From assembly GCA_933228895.1 (NCBI GenBank), contig OW121846.1, positions 9,703,915-9,767,914 of the forward strand: DNA of 64,000 nt, read 5' to 3'. Shown piece after piece: positions 22,959-33,640 of the stretch (the first letter of the stretch is position 1; each line of letters begins with the position of its first letter). Both the position numbers and the translations under genes were made by a program. The notes under the pieces were generated by a model. The model was not told where the DNA came from, did not search any database, and was given only the letters and a program-made list of their open reading frames with translations. The stretch is from Platycnemis pennipes (Eukaryota > Arthropoda > Insecta > Odonata > Platycnemididae).

Positions 22959-25595
22959 ACCACAACCACCGTATTTACTTCTAGTAGTTACTCACCACAC
23001 ATTTGTTCATATTCAATTACGATAAATATCTAAACATTGCATTTATATTCGTATGCTAAAGAACTGGGAATAGGAGAAAGAGGAAGGTGGAAGAAGGTGA
23101 AAATGATAACAAGAAAACTGAAATGGAAGCAGAGCCATCTGTCTCCGGTGAGTTTCAATATCTGCAGGAGTAGTTTGGAAGACTTATTTCATTTTAAACT
23201 TGTTATATTTTTTTCCAATATTAATATCATTTTTTCTGTCAATAACAAGGATGTTCAAAGGATGATCCTTCGCGAGCCCAACCTCATAGAATGACCGAGG
23301 ACGACCTGAGGAGGCTGTTTTTTGATAAGGATTCTTCGGGAAAAGATGACGAGTCCACATGAAAAAGATTTCCATGCTGAACATAGTGACAGCGAAGACG
23401 AGAGCGAGGATGAGTTCCTTGAAGGTTCTGAACGTGACAGGACCAATATTTATACAATTTTTACCACCATTGAAACCATGGCACCAAACTCCTCAGGTAC
23501 CGATAGGCTTTCTGAAATGTGGAGTAATGAGCAACCAGTTATCACGCGCATACTATTCACTGGGTGTCCCAGGTTGAAGGTATTCCCAGCTGGGGATCAC
23601 CCACGAGATTATTTTGACCTTATAGCCAACGAGGCATTTTACGACCTCTCAGTGTTAGAGAAAGACAGGCAGGCCGAGAGCCATCTATCAGCGAATGTTT
23701 CGCCACATGCCAGAATAGCCGACTGGAAACGTGTCGAAATAAGAATTTGAAAAGTTCCTTGGTTTATTGTTCCATATGGGAAAGAACACGCTGAATAGAA
23801 TCCAGGATTATTGTAAAAAGGATGATTTATTCAATTTTCCCGGCTTTTCGCGGTACATGCCTCGGGATAGGTTTATTGGAATTTTGCAAACGTTTCATTT
23901 CGCAAAACAATCCTGCGGAAAATGGGCCTCGGCCAGAGGATAAATTGTTCAAAATAAGGCCATTGATAAACCATTTTCAAGATAGAATGCATGCCATTTA
24001 TTCCTCTGCAAATGAACTATCATTGGATGAAGTTATGGTTTTATGAAGAGGTCGTCTGGTTTTCCATCAGCACGTGAGAGGAGAACGCCATAATTGGGGC
24101 ATTAAAATGTATTTGTTTACGGAATAATCCGGAATAGTAATGCGAATGCTGATTTACTATGGGTCTGCAGATAAGGAAGTAGGAGGGCAGGGGCACGTAA
24201 GAAATGTAGTGCATAAACTACTTGAGGGCCGAGAGGGTTTTCGCCATTGTTTATTTAGACAATTGTTACTAGGGTGCAAATGGCTAGAGAACTCTTAGAA
24301 AAAAAACATATTGCACAGGGACATTACGGGCAAACAGAGGGAATCCCAATGAAATTGGGCCCCAAAGAATTAAAAAGGGTGAAATTTTAAAGCGGTGGAG
24401 TCATGATGGCATCTGTGTCTTGAAATGGAGAGACAAACGGGACGTTTTGGTCATCACCTCTGAGTTTGGCAGCCAGTTGCTCGAGGTCCCAAATAGATAA
24501 GGGATCATGAAATTGAAACCAAAACCGGTTGCTATATACAATAAATATATGAGAGACATTGATCACGGCGATCAAATGCTAGCATATTACCCCTGTGAGC
24601 ATAAATCGGTCAAGTGGTATAAGAACTAGCAATCCACATCTTTCAGTTGATCGTTGTAAACAGTTACGGTACCAAAAATACAGCGGACAGAAAAAAACAC
24701 TACGAGTTCCGCATAGAGCTAATACGCTCCCTACTTGGAGCACAAACAGGACCTACGTCACGTCCGTCTACACCTAAGCCCCCCGAATCTCATTTTCCTG
24801 ATTTCCTTCCCGTTCGAGGTGGGAATAGACGGAAACAAAAGCGGTGCCGCGTTTGTCATAAAAAAAGGAATAAGGAAGACCATCACCACCTTCTTCTCAA
24901 ATCGTCCGGATGATCCAGGATTATATCTTCGTTCCTGCTTCATTGAATACCATAGGAAGAAGCTCGATAAATACTAAATAGGCATTTTTAAATGGAAATG
25001 CAAAAGTTAGTCTTTTGCATTTTTTTACTGTAATTTGCTCAATATTATATTTATTAATTTGTGCAACATTGCATTTTATCTTAAACTGAAATAAAACGTT
25101 AAAAATGAAACAATTGTAATGGCTTATTTTCATAAAAGCATTGTATTTTTCAAGTAGAGAAAGTTTCAGCAAATTATTTGAATTTAAAAATTGAACAAAA
25201 ATTTTATTCTTCCTCACCGATTAATATGTTTACTTCCTTGTTAAGGCTTCCGTGGAGTATTTCTTTCGAGAGACCCGATATTTCGGGTTCTCTACCGCAA
25301 ACTACCATTTATTCGGACAAAAAATGGAAGTTCGCTGAAGAGAACCCGACAGATCGGATCTTTCCAGTATGTTTATTTATTTGTTTTTTGTTCGACGCGC
25401 ATAAAAGACAAGATTTTCATTAATTCCTACAGTCAAAAAGTGTAAATTGTATTCAGTATTAGTTATTCTTCAATGCTAGCAAATTAAAATTAAAATGAAC
25501 GCAAGGGTTTGTAGCAATTAAAATAATAGTATTTGCGGGATAGTTTTGTAGTGCTGGTTGCATACGTCCATTGTTTCGCCGTGACGGATGACATC
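22368..25595 (+). mobile_element. piggyBac-family element (candidate limits)
   Basis: A piggyBac transposase relic lies inside at 23322-24960. The proposed ends are GATGTCATC after a TTAA (22364-22367) and GATGACATC before a TTAA (25596-25599), an inverted 9-bp pair next to the TTAA target that this superfamily uses. The inverted ends are short and do not extend, so the limits are a proposal. The tandem duplication at 20899-22958 includes the first 590 bp of this element. Confidence 0.6.
23322..24960 (+). pseudogene. piggyBac transposase pseudogene
   Basis: Pieces in several frames follow the order of a piggyBac (PGBD4-like) transposase: an acidic N-terminus (HSDSEDESEDEFLE), DYFDLIANEAFYDL, KFLGLLFHMGKNTLNRIQDY, MPRDRFIGILQTFHF, YLFTE and YYGSADKEVGGQGHV, then KKHYEFRIELIRSLLG and the C-terminal cysteine-rich CRVCHKKRNKEDHHH. 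Catalytic aspartates cannot all be placed because of stops and frameshifts (at least ten lesions). The zinc-binding C-terminus and the order of blocks make the family assignment firm. Inactive. Confidence 0.85.
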
Positions 25596-26535
25596 TTAAG
25601 AGGTCATAAAAAAAAAGTTTTATGAAAAATATTTCCCGTATGTTATCAACAGCCGTCGATATCATGGCATCCTTTACATATCCAAATCTGTGAAAAACTA
25701 AAAAAAAAAAAATTCCGTCACCCGGAGCACCAAAAATGTTTTTAGCCGCATGGGATGTGTTAAAGATCGTGAATCGTGTTTAAAACCACTATCTGTACTA
25801 CCACTACTGTACTTTCACTCTCACCGATCCTCCTGGCCTTAGATTTTTCCGGCGAGCGCACCCGTATTTTCTCATAGTCCGATACCGTCTACGAGTGATT
25901 GAGAAAAATCATCGATTCATGGATACCCATTTGAATGGATATGAGATGAATATGACATTTGAATCCATATGAGACGAATAAAAAATATAATTTTCAGATC
26001 TAGGAGACGTCTAAGATATTTTCTAGGCATCTTGTAAACGTTTAAGATATTTAAGACTTTGAAGATATGCTGTAGATATCTAGTAGATATTTTGTGCTAT
26101 GACGACAGTGATAAACACATAATTTGTGTAGGTACATTAGCTCAGTGCATTCGTTGAATGGAACTGAGGTCAGGTAAATGGTAGAACACTAGGGCAACTA
26201 GGGTGGAAAGCTATGCAACGGATACGTAAAATCCAGAAAAAATAGGATGGATGAAGAGAAAAGTGCAAATAGGTGAATGAAAACATTAGTAGGTACTTCA
26301 AGGGTCATTATTCAGAGATATTCCATACGGATTCACTACATCTCGGCTAAAACTCTTGGATAACAAACGCGATGTAGCTGAGAATGTGCTAAGTGAGATA
26401 ATATCCAGCTTAGCTGCGCTGTAATCAGGCAGTCCCCTTACACCATCTCCCAACGTTGGCCCAACGGATCACAAATAACCGTGCGAATGGCACCGTTTCC
26501 CAACGCTGGCCCGTCTGTGCTACATGGGGTCTAAA

Positions 26536-27783
26536 CTGGGTCTAAACTAATTAAGGCCCTCATTCTTTCTGGATCTATCCCCAATTTTGAAAATATTTGC
26601 CCCACATATTTCACTTTATTTACCTTATACTGGAGCTTAGTAGAGTTGAACTTTATTCCTAGTGCCCTTGCTCTTTCTACTACTCTACTCACAACTTGAT
26701 CATGGTCCTTTTCAGTCTTACCCTAACACAGTAAATAATCAAAATAGATTATTGTATCAGGGATGTCGCCAAAATTTTTGTCGACCATGCTTTGAAAAAT
26801 TTCAGGGGCACATGTGATGCCATATGGTATCCTTAAATACCTATAGTAGACAAAGGGGCTTGAGAAGGAGCATTTTAGTGAAGACTCCTTATCTAGCTTC
26901 ACCTGGTGGAAGCCTTCCTTGAGGTCAAAAACAGTGAAAAATGAATGACCACATAGGTTTTCTGATATTTCTCCATTGGTGGGAACACTATAAAATGGTC
27001 CTATAATCGATTTATTTAGATCAATAGGGTCAATACATAATCCCAGGTCAATCCATAACTAGGCTTCTCAGTAATGACTAGGTTACTGATCCACTCCGTG
27101 CCAGTTACTTTGTTAATTTTTTCAATCATGTTTTCCTGAACTAGCCAATCCAGCTCCTCTTTCTGTCGGCAACTTAGGGCTGAGGGTACTCTCCTAGGGG
27201 GCCTACAGACCGGTACAGCATTGGTTTGGGTGACGATAGAGCATTTTTGAGGAAAACAACCAAGACCATCAAATTCACCTTTGTACAATTTTAGGAACTC
27301 GCCCTTAGGAGTCGTTCCATTAATTGAGCATTCTATCTTAACCAAATTTAGTGATAAACACCCTGGAAAACCCAATAGGAATTGAGAATCACGATCTACA
27401 ATGACAAAATCAAGATGGGCATCCTTCCCTCTATATTTACAACAAATCTTTGCTATTCCCACTGGTTTCACTTTGGTTCCCCCGTATGCTACAAGCAACA
27501 GCCTAGTGGGCCGAACATGAACACTTTCATTAACGTTTTTAAATAGCTTTTTAGGCAACACATTAACCTGGGCCCCAGTATCCAGGTCCATTAGCATTGT
27601 TTTACCGTTCACCTTAATCTCTTTATGCCACCCGTTTTCTCTTATGCCCTTTCTTTTAGATCCGATCGAACCCACACTGACACTAACAAGGTCGCAATAG
27701 AGAGATGACGCATCCAAATCAGACTCATACACATTGATTTGGCGAACCTTGTTAATTTTGCACGCTAGAGCAAAATGATTCAT
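26536..27783 (-). pseudogene. gypsy pol: protease and partial RT
   Basis: First 255 codons are open (27783-27016): second zinc knuckle GKMNHFALAC, then protease motif LMDLDTGAQVNVLP and FLLGFPGCLSL, then the PRRVPSAL and LDWLVQENMIEKI region that leads into RT. A frameshift follows at about 27040 and RT continues as CIDPIDLNKSI, FFTVFDLKEGFHQV, YLRIPYGITCAPEIFQ and YFDYLLC. The Y-x-D-D catalytic motif has lost its second aspartate (D-Y) and a stop follows two codons later. Truncated at 26536. Family: Ty3/gypsy, common in arthropods. Confidence 0.88.
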
Positions 27784-27799
27784 TTTACCGCACTACGCT

Positions 27800-28326
27800 C
27801 ACGCTTTGCCAAATGCGGGACAGTCGCGCGCGGCGTGTCTCGTATTACACCTTTGGCAGTGAAACATGTTATGAGAACCTTTTTTTTTAATTTACTCACT
27901 GGGTTGCTCTTATGTGCACTTGTATCACTGTTTTGATGTCTTCCTTTTCTCACGACATCAACAACCGCACAGCTTTCTCTCACGACATCAACAACAGCAC
28001 TGCTTTCTGCTCTTGTACTGGTCGACTCTTGGATTACCTTGGCTTGGCGTCTGCCCTGCTCTACAATGAGCCGCTGCTCTATCGAGGGTCAGATCTTCTA
28101 TTCGAAGCAGGGCTTCTTGAACCGCTTTGTCTCTTACCCCAAAGACGATGCGGTCCCGCAGCACGGACTCTTCTTGAGATTTCACTCTGGAAAATCCGCA
28201 ATTCTTTAGGAGCCTCCGACAGTCTCTCCTTCCTCCTGCATCCGATGGTTGAACACGTACCGTTCAGAAGTCTCGTTTATTTTCGGTGCCACATATCCCT
28301 CGAACGCCTTTTTTTACCGTTGCGTA
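27800..28326 (-). pseudogene. gypsy gag, 3' part
   Basis: Minus-strand pieces read SVLRDRIVFGVRDKAVQEAL and LRIEDLTLDRAAAHCRAG (gag), then HCQRCNTRHAARDCPAFGKA, a CCHC zinc knuckle of the nucleocapsid. Stops lie between the two knuckles. The upstream half is displaced to 31057-31320 by the pogo-like insertion. Confidence 0.75.
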
Positions 28327-31056
28327 GGGGAGACTTGCCCATACCGGACACTGCCCAGTACCGGACAGAGTGTGTTTCCGAAAAAATACGCTAAGTAGCA
28401 GGGGCACACACTCTGGCCCTGAAAGCGCTATGCCACCCAAGGTCACTGCGCAGTAGGCGGCCAATTCCTGCCAGTTTTGTAGTAGCAGTGAGTGAGGTAT
28501 GTGTTTTTGTCCCGTTGACGGCTTCCCGACCTAAGTTTTAAGTTTCAAAACTGTGATACCTGGTAAGTAGATTTTGTTTTCTTATAGTTTGTGTTAATGC
28601 TACTTACATAGACAATACATTGAAGTAATTGATATTTAATTATAAACATTAGTTTGTAAGGGTAAAGTTACATCATCTCCCCACCACGTTTGCCCAGTAT
28701 CGGACAGTCGTGAATTGCCAAGTACCGGACACTGACACTATTATGCGCTAAACTAACTAAACATTTTTTTCTTCTTTCCAGTCACATCGCACACGATGCC
28801 GAAAGAGAAAAAAAAGGGTATTTGGTCAGAGAACTCTATGAAAATGGCAATAAAGCAAGTACTGGAAAATAAAATGACAATTAGACAAGCTTCTCTCCAT
28901 TTCTCTGTCCCAAAGAGCACGCTGGCAGACAGAATGAAGCAGCTAAGAGGAGGTGGGGACGTGGATATGAAGCCACTTATGGGTCACTTTAAGAAGACAT
29001 TTTCTGAAGAGCTAGAAACCAAATTAGTCGAGCTTTTAATAGATCTAGACAACAAGATGATGCCTATGAACAAGAAAGAGTTTCTAAGATTTGCTTTTGA
29101 GTTAGCTGAACACTTGAAAATTCCGCACAAATTTAATAAAGAAAAGAAGACTGCAGGAGACAAGTTTTACTATGAATTTTTAAGCCGCCATCCCCAACTT
29201 TCGTTGCGAAAACCACGGTCAACCAGTATTCAACGAGCTGTCGGTTTCGACAAACCACAAGTAGACCTCTTTTTAACAAGCATAAAGAAATGCTATCAAA
29301 ATTTAACTTTTCCCCCTCAAAAATATTCAACTGCGATGAGACTGGAGTCTCAGTGATCCATGATAATGCCTCAATGGTTCTGTCACAGAAAGGAAAAAAG
29401 CAGATCAGTAAAATCACGTCGGGAGAGAGAGGCAAAAATGTTACTGTGCTACTAGCTATCAATGCGACAGGTGATGTATTTTTACCTCCATTATTTGTAT
29501 TTGGTACGGTTAAAATGGCAGAGGAGTTGAAGAAAGATGCTTTGGAGGGCAGTATTTTTGCTTGTGAACAAAGTGGGTGGATCACTGCCAATTCATTTTT
29601 GCTTTGGCTAAAAATGTTTGTTGCTCGAGTGAATCCCACAAAGGAAAGTCCAGCAATTTTAATACTTGATGGTCACAGCTCTCACAAGGATCTACAAGTG
29701 ATTTTGTATACGAGAGACCACAATGTTCACATGATAAGCCTACCCCCTCACACAACACACAAGCTTCAGCCTCTTGACCGAGCAATAATGAGACCCTTCA
29801 AGGCTGCGTACCATGAGGCTTGTGCTAAGTGGATGAACCAATATCGCGCGCTTAAAATAACACAAAGAGACATTGCTGGGTTGGTTAAAACAGCTTTCCA
29901 AGCTATTTGTCGGATGGAACTTGCAAAGTCTGGGTTTTCCTGTACTGGTCTGTACCCATTGGAGAAGGATATTTTCACAGATCTAGACTATCTAGCAGCA
30001 GATCACTTTTCTGAAGAGAATGGAGCCCGCCATGACAGTCCCCAGCACAACAACGCCTTCTGGAGCACCATTGGCTGTAACAGACAGGTTTAATGCAGCC
30101 TCATCTACCTCGCCTGATGAACCAATACAATCCACAGTTGTAGTCTTTCCGCCCAGCACATCTTCGGCACCAAGTTGCTCTACTATGACAGCTTTACCTT
30201 TGGCTACTCCTAGCACTTCTAAATCCTGCGGTGGATCTCAAAGCACCAAGCCTTCCTTATTTGAAATTGTGACGGATAAAGTTTCACCTGTAACAAGCGA
30301 GGCTAGGAATAAAATAATTCAAACGAGACGAAGTGAAAAGAGTGAGATTTTGACTGGAACTCCATACAAAAATATGTTAGAGAAAAGATTTAGTGAATCG
30401 CAAGACAAGATTAAAAAGACAGCAGAGAGAAAAGAAAAGAAAATTCAACCAGCCAGAAAATAACAAACCAAACAGCTTGAACAAAGAAACAAACAAAAGA
30501 AGAGTTTTGATGTGAATAGAAAACTTTTCACGCCAATGGTACCAAGTAATGGAATTTTAAAAATTAACACTAGCGAAGAAGAAACTACAGAGTTTATCGT
30601 ATGCAGAGAAACAACAAATGAAGATTGGGTACAGTGCACTACATGCATGGGGTGGGATCACGTGGCTTGCACGGACCAAGAAAACCTACTTTTTTATAAG
30701 TGTGAAAATTGCGCAACATAATCATTTCCATGCAAACTAAATGCAAAAATATTTACATAACCCAAGAAATTTATATACTTGTGTTAAATGAATATTTTTA
30801 TTATGTTAACCCATGTAATCAACGTGTTTTTTAAGTGTCCGGTACTGGGCAAGTGTTTTTGGACCATAACATAAAATGAACCTTTTTTATTTGTTAATGT
30901 TTTATATATAACCATTGCATTTTGCAAATATTGATTTTTTCTGTAAACAATAAACATTTTTACTTTTCAAAGATTGCATTTTTATTTCCTACATGTATTG
31001 CAAAAAAATATTATTTTCAAAAAACCTTAGGTGTCCGGTACTGGGCAAGTCTCCCC
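28327..31056 (+). mobile_element. pogo-like DNA transposon
   Basis: A 2730-bp element with 26-bp inverted ends beginning GGGGAGACTTGCCC and ending in CCGGACAC; the ends differ by a single one-base gap. TA duplicates flank it (28325-28326 and 31057-31058), as for Tc1/mariner-pogo elements. Subterminal copies of GCCCAGTACCGGACA occur at 28352, 28691, 28718 and (inverted) 30835, probably transposase sites. Inserted in the gypsy gag. The transposase gene has only three lesions, so the insertion is recent. Confidence 0.93.
28796..30721 (+). pseudogene. pogo-like transposase with C-terminal PHD finger, nearly intact
   Basis: The ATG at 28796 opens a basic start and a pipsqueak-type helix-turn-helix (AIKQVLENKMTIRQASLHF, SVPKSTLADRMKQL). 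After a one-base frameshift near 29288 the catalytic DDE domain follows: IFNCDETGVSV (first D), ILILDGHSSH (second D) and PPHTTHKLQPLDRAI (third D), the DDD pattern of pogo/jerky. A second frameshift near 30010 leads to a Ser/Thr/Pro-rich linker, an in-frame TAA at 30461, a lysine-rich stretch and a PHD-like W-V-Q-C-T-T-C-M-G-W-D-H-V-A-C finger ending C-x-x-C. About 640 codons in total. The domain order matches insect pogo elements. Probably inactive but recently so. Confidence 0.9.
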
Positions 31057-31320
31057 TAGTCCTTCCTCTCGGCTTCCGTGAGCCCGAAGGTCGACATTAG
31101 AGACAATGCTGGCCCGCCCAGGAAGTTTAGGAGAACTGCGACTTTCACCATCTTGCTTTGTGGTGATCAGAAAATTTTCAAATTCGCTTACAAAGTTGAC
31201 TCAGTCCACGTAAGCACTTGTACCGTTGAAGTCAACGGGTTGCGGTAGCCTCACGTACGAGGCCATTTTCTTCAGGTTCTGTATCTTGCGGGCTGGCGTG
31301 GTCCGACGCTATCACGCGTA
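31057..31320 (-). pseudogene. gypsy gag, 5' part
   Basis: Minus-strand reading gives YVRLPQPVDFNGTSAYVDWV and FVSEFENFLITTKQDG, a gag N-terminal region of Ty3/gypsy type, interrupted at the TA where the pogo-like element is inserted. Confidence 0.7.
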
Positions 31321-31374
31321 TGTCACTAATCATACGAAACTATTTCAATAGAACGATTCCTCAGGACTGCGCCA

Positions 31375-31588
31375 CGTTTCATTTTAATTTTGGCGGGTAA
31401 TATTAATTAAATAGGCAAGCCGGCGCTGGATGGCTATGTATTTATTTAATAGCTCATACCATACAAGACACTACAGTAATGGGGAACACCGGAAGTAACC
31501 ACCGGTACCAACCTTAAGTTTTTCACCATTCCCCATGGACCGGAAGTCCATGGATACCAACCCAAGGCTAGGTACTTTCTGCTACAGT
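31375..31588 (-). repeat. Putative 5' LTR of the gypsy element
   Basis: About 214 bp between the end of the long inverted arm and the primer-binding-like TGGCGCAG. On the minus strand it starts TGTAGCAG and contains TATTAAATAAATA. There is no second LTR to compare with, so this is inferred from position. Confidence 0.45.
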
Positions 31589-31835
31589 AACTTCGATTAA
31601 CTTTTTGTCACCCCTTGACCTTAAACCCCGGAGTTACCCTTGTGGGTCAAGGAATGACAAGAGGGATCTGATACCTTACCATCGACCATGGAACCTTTTT
31701 AAACCTATGATTCGATACGTTTGTAGCCTCGATTCTCTTTTTTCATACCTGTGACCTTGACTGTGCCCTATCAGGGGTTACGGTTGCATTTTCGAACTCC
31801 GAAGTTTTTCCATCGTGTCCAAAAACCTAATAATA

Positions 31836-32662
31836 GGGTAGTTTCCTTCATCAAAGAAAACAGACTTCATTAATTGCGATTTGTGCCCTGCCATAAATGT
31901 ATTTAATTTACGCAAAAAGTTTGCATTGAGAAATCCCAGTTTACTAGAGAATTAAATGTTAATTTTAAGGCCATTTGAAAAGGCTCTGAAATGGCGGGGT
32001 GCGCTGCCTTCATGCTGACGTAACAGGTAGGTAGTTTACGTTGCGAAGCATAGGAAAATTCGTCTCCTGAACTTACCGTTGTATTTCAGGGCCCCTCAGC
32101 TCTAGGAAATATTTATTAGTATTAACCTGTAAAAACTATCAATGTTGGAAAAGAATTCTCATTTAAACATGGTATTATTAGTCATTTTATAGGCTCAAGG
32201 ACGTCCTGCTCGCTGTGTCTTCTGCTACGACGAAGCATGGCGTGAAGGTCGTGCGGCGATAGGCAAACTACATGATATGCTTGTGAAAGGAATACTAACT
32301 GATTTTAAATGAATCAACTGCATAAGTAATGTTAAATAAATAAATAAAAGTTAATTATAATTAATTAACGGAATAAATATGCCTCCAATACTTGTTCATA
32401 AGCTTTAACGGAGTGCGGCGTCTATTTGGAAGCGCCCGCAGCACCACCTGGTGGCAGGTAGAGGAAATAGTTTGACGTCACACGTAGGATTAACCGGCAT
32501 GCAATAGTTTGCCGTCGCGTTTTCGCGCCATTGATTTTTTTCACTTTTTAATTAATGAGGAAAAATATTTAACGTCATTTAAAAATCGAACGGCTTAAAA
32601 CACGTACTCCAGAGGTTATAAACTTTCGATCAAGACAATAAAAAAATAATAGGAAACTATCC
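31836..32662. mobile_element. TA-flanked MITE in the right arm
   Basis: An 827-bp insertion with inverted ends GGGTAGTTTCCT / AGGAAACTATCC and TA on both sides; the left arm of the 14-kb structure lacks it. No open frame. Tc1/mariner-type by its TA duplication. Confidence 0.7.
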
Positions 32663-33059
32663 TATTGAAAGTTTTGCAAAATAATAGTCTTTTTTGTATT
32701 TCGAATAATTTAACATTGAAAACCCATAGGGCAAAATTTGGAACTTTGGTTGTACTCTATTTCTGGGGTCAAAAGGTATATTTATAAAATTTTGCCTAGA
32801 CCAAACAAAACTTACAAACTTTTTCTATTCAGGTACCTAATTTCATCCATGTGGCATGAAAGAAAGTGTCTAAAATGACACACGATCAATGGGACACTCT
32901 ATATTATCTAATTCTGTCTGGATATAAGCCCATCCCTGTGCTGACTGGGTATCTTACTTTTTTATAATCATTAAATTTCATCGCACAATGCCGTTCAAAA
33001 AACCTACTTGGTCGTCTCTTCGCCGACTATACGATAAACATGACACTTTCTGGTTTAAG

Positions 33060-33640
33060 TTATAAACTTTTAAATTGCATATTCAAATGCAAATGGTCAA
33101 CTTCCGCGGTTGGGCCTCCCACAATGAGGGTCTGGCTGTTTATGAGCCTCGAACTCGAGGAAAGGTCTCGGATTATCTGCTTCGGGAGCCCCGACCCCTG
33201 TAATGAGGTGTGACCGTCGGTTCTCCCCATGGCAGTGACATTAACCGCTTTCGATAATTTATTGGGAAACTTTAAAATGTGAAAACCCCACTGTAATTTA
33301 CTATCTAAATTAAAACCAAGCAACTGTAAGTTTTCAAAATTAATTGTCAACGTACTAAATGAAAAGGTTGCCACCTGAGTTTTGTCCTTATCTAGAACCA
33401 AACTATTTGCTTAGAACCACTTTGATGCTATAGACATAACTGCACTGGAGAATTCACTAGTGCTTGACAGCTTATTTATATCATGTATGAATGTGGTATC
33501 ATCGGCGTAAATTAAAGATGTAGGTACATGGAACATTGAACGAAAGGCAATGAAGGACTGAAGCATCCCGAGTGACGAGACGAAGGTAGCTTTGGGGTAG
33601 CCTGCAAGCACTCCTTTCTTGACACTGGTGTGCGTTTTTG
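33060..33640 (-). pseudogene. RT fragment of a third non-LTR family
   Basis: Minus-strand reading includes SLIYADDTTFIHDINKLSST (with an intact A-D-D), VMSIASKWF and, in the next frame, LVLDKDKTQVATFSFS and LQLLGFNLDSKLQWGFHI. This is the palm-to-thumb part of a non-LTR RT with a different sequence from LINE-A. The open frame then runs into the unrelated repeat with TCAACTTCCGCGG, so its end is not genuine. Confidence 0.75.

Larger units (their letters stand above)
20716..26528. mobile_element. Family-X element with ACGGTTGGCCAACCGT end repeats
   Basis: Left end CCCATGTAGCACAGACGGTT and right end (inverse) CCCATGTAGCACAGACGGGC match for about 18 bp, and both subterminal zones carry GGGCCAACGTTGG and ACGGTTGGCCAACCGT palindromes. 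The right end abuts the truncated gypsy RT at 26529. It contains the 1-kb tandem duplication and the piggyBac relic. Its inner part (21000-21180) is homologous to the other family-X copy at 12880-14480. No transposase of its own is recognised. Confidence 0.6.
26529..31588 (-). mobile_element. Ty3/gypsy LTR retrotransposon, 3'-truncated, split by a pogo-like element
   Basis: On the minus strand the order is putative LTR (31588-31375), a primer-binding-like TGGCGCAGTCCTGAGG at 31374, gag (31320-31057 and 28326-27800), protease and RT (27783-26536). The RT stops at the end of the family-X element at 26528, so RNase H, integrase and the 3' LTR are absent. The outer limit 31588 coincides with the point where the long inverted arm ends, consistent with insertion into that element. 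Confidence 0.75.
18957..32899. mobile_element. 14-kb element with long inverted arms
   Basis: The two ends are inverted copies starting GAGTGTCCCATTGATCGTGT, with TATA on both outer sides (18953-18956 and 32900-32903). Homology continues inward for about 650 bp once later insertions are set aside (19052-19511 in the left arm, 31836-32662 in the right arm). Left arm ends near 20065 and right arm near 31595. The inside is filled by family-X, piggyBac, gypsy and pogo-like sequence, so any original coding part is gone or displaced. It is either a foldback transposon or an inverted pair of one repeat. Confidence 0.7.

Noticed and set aside
27912..28394. 160-codon plus-strand frame
   Set aside because: Shadow of the gypsy gag on the opposite strand, running across the pogo-like terminus.
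29133..29639. 168-codon minus-strand frame
   Set aside because: Antisense shadow of the pogo-like transposase.
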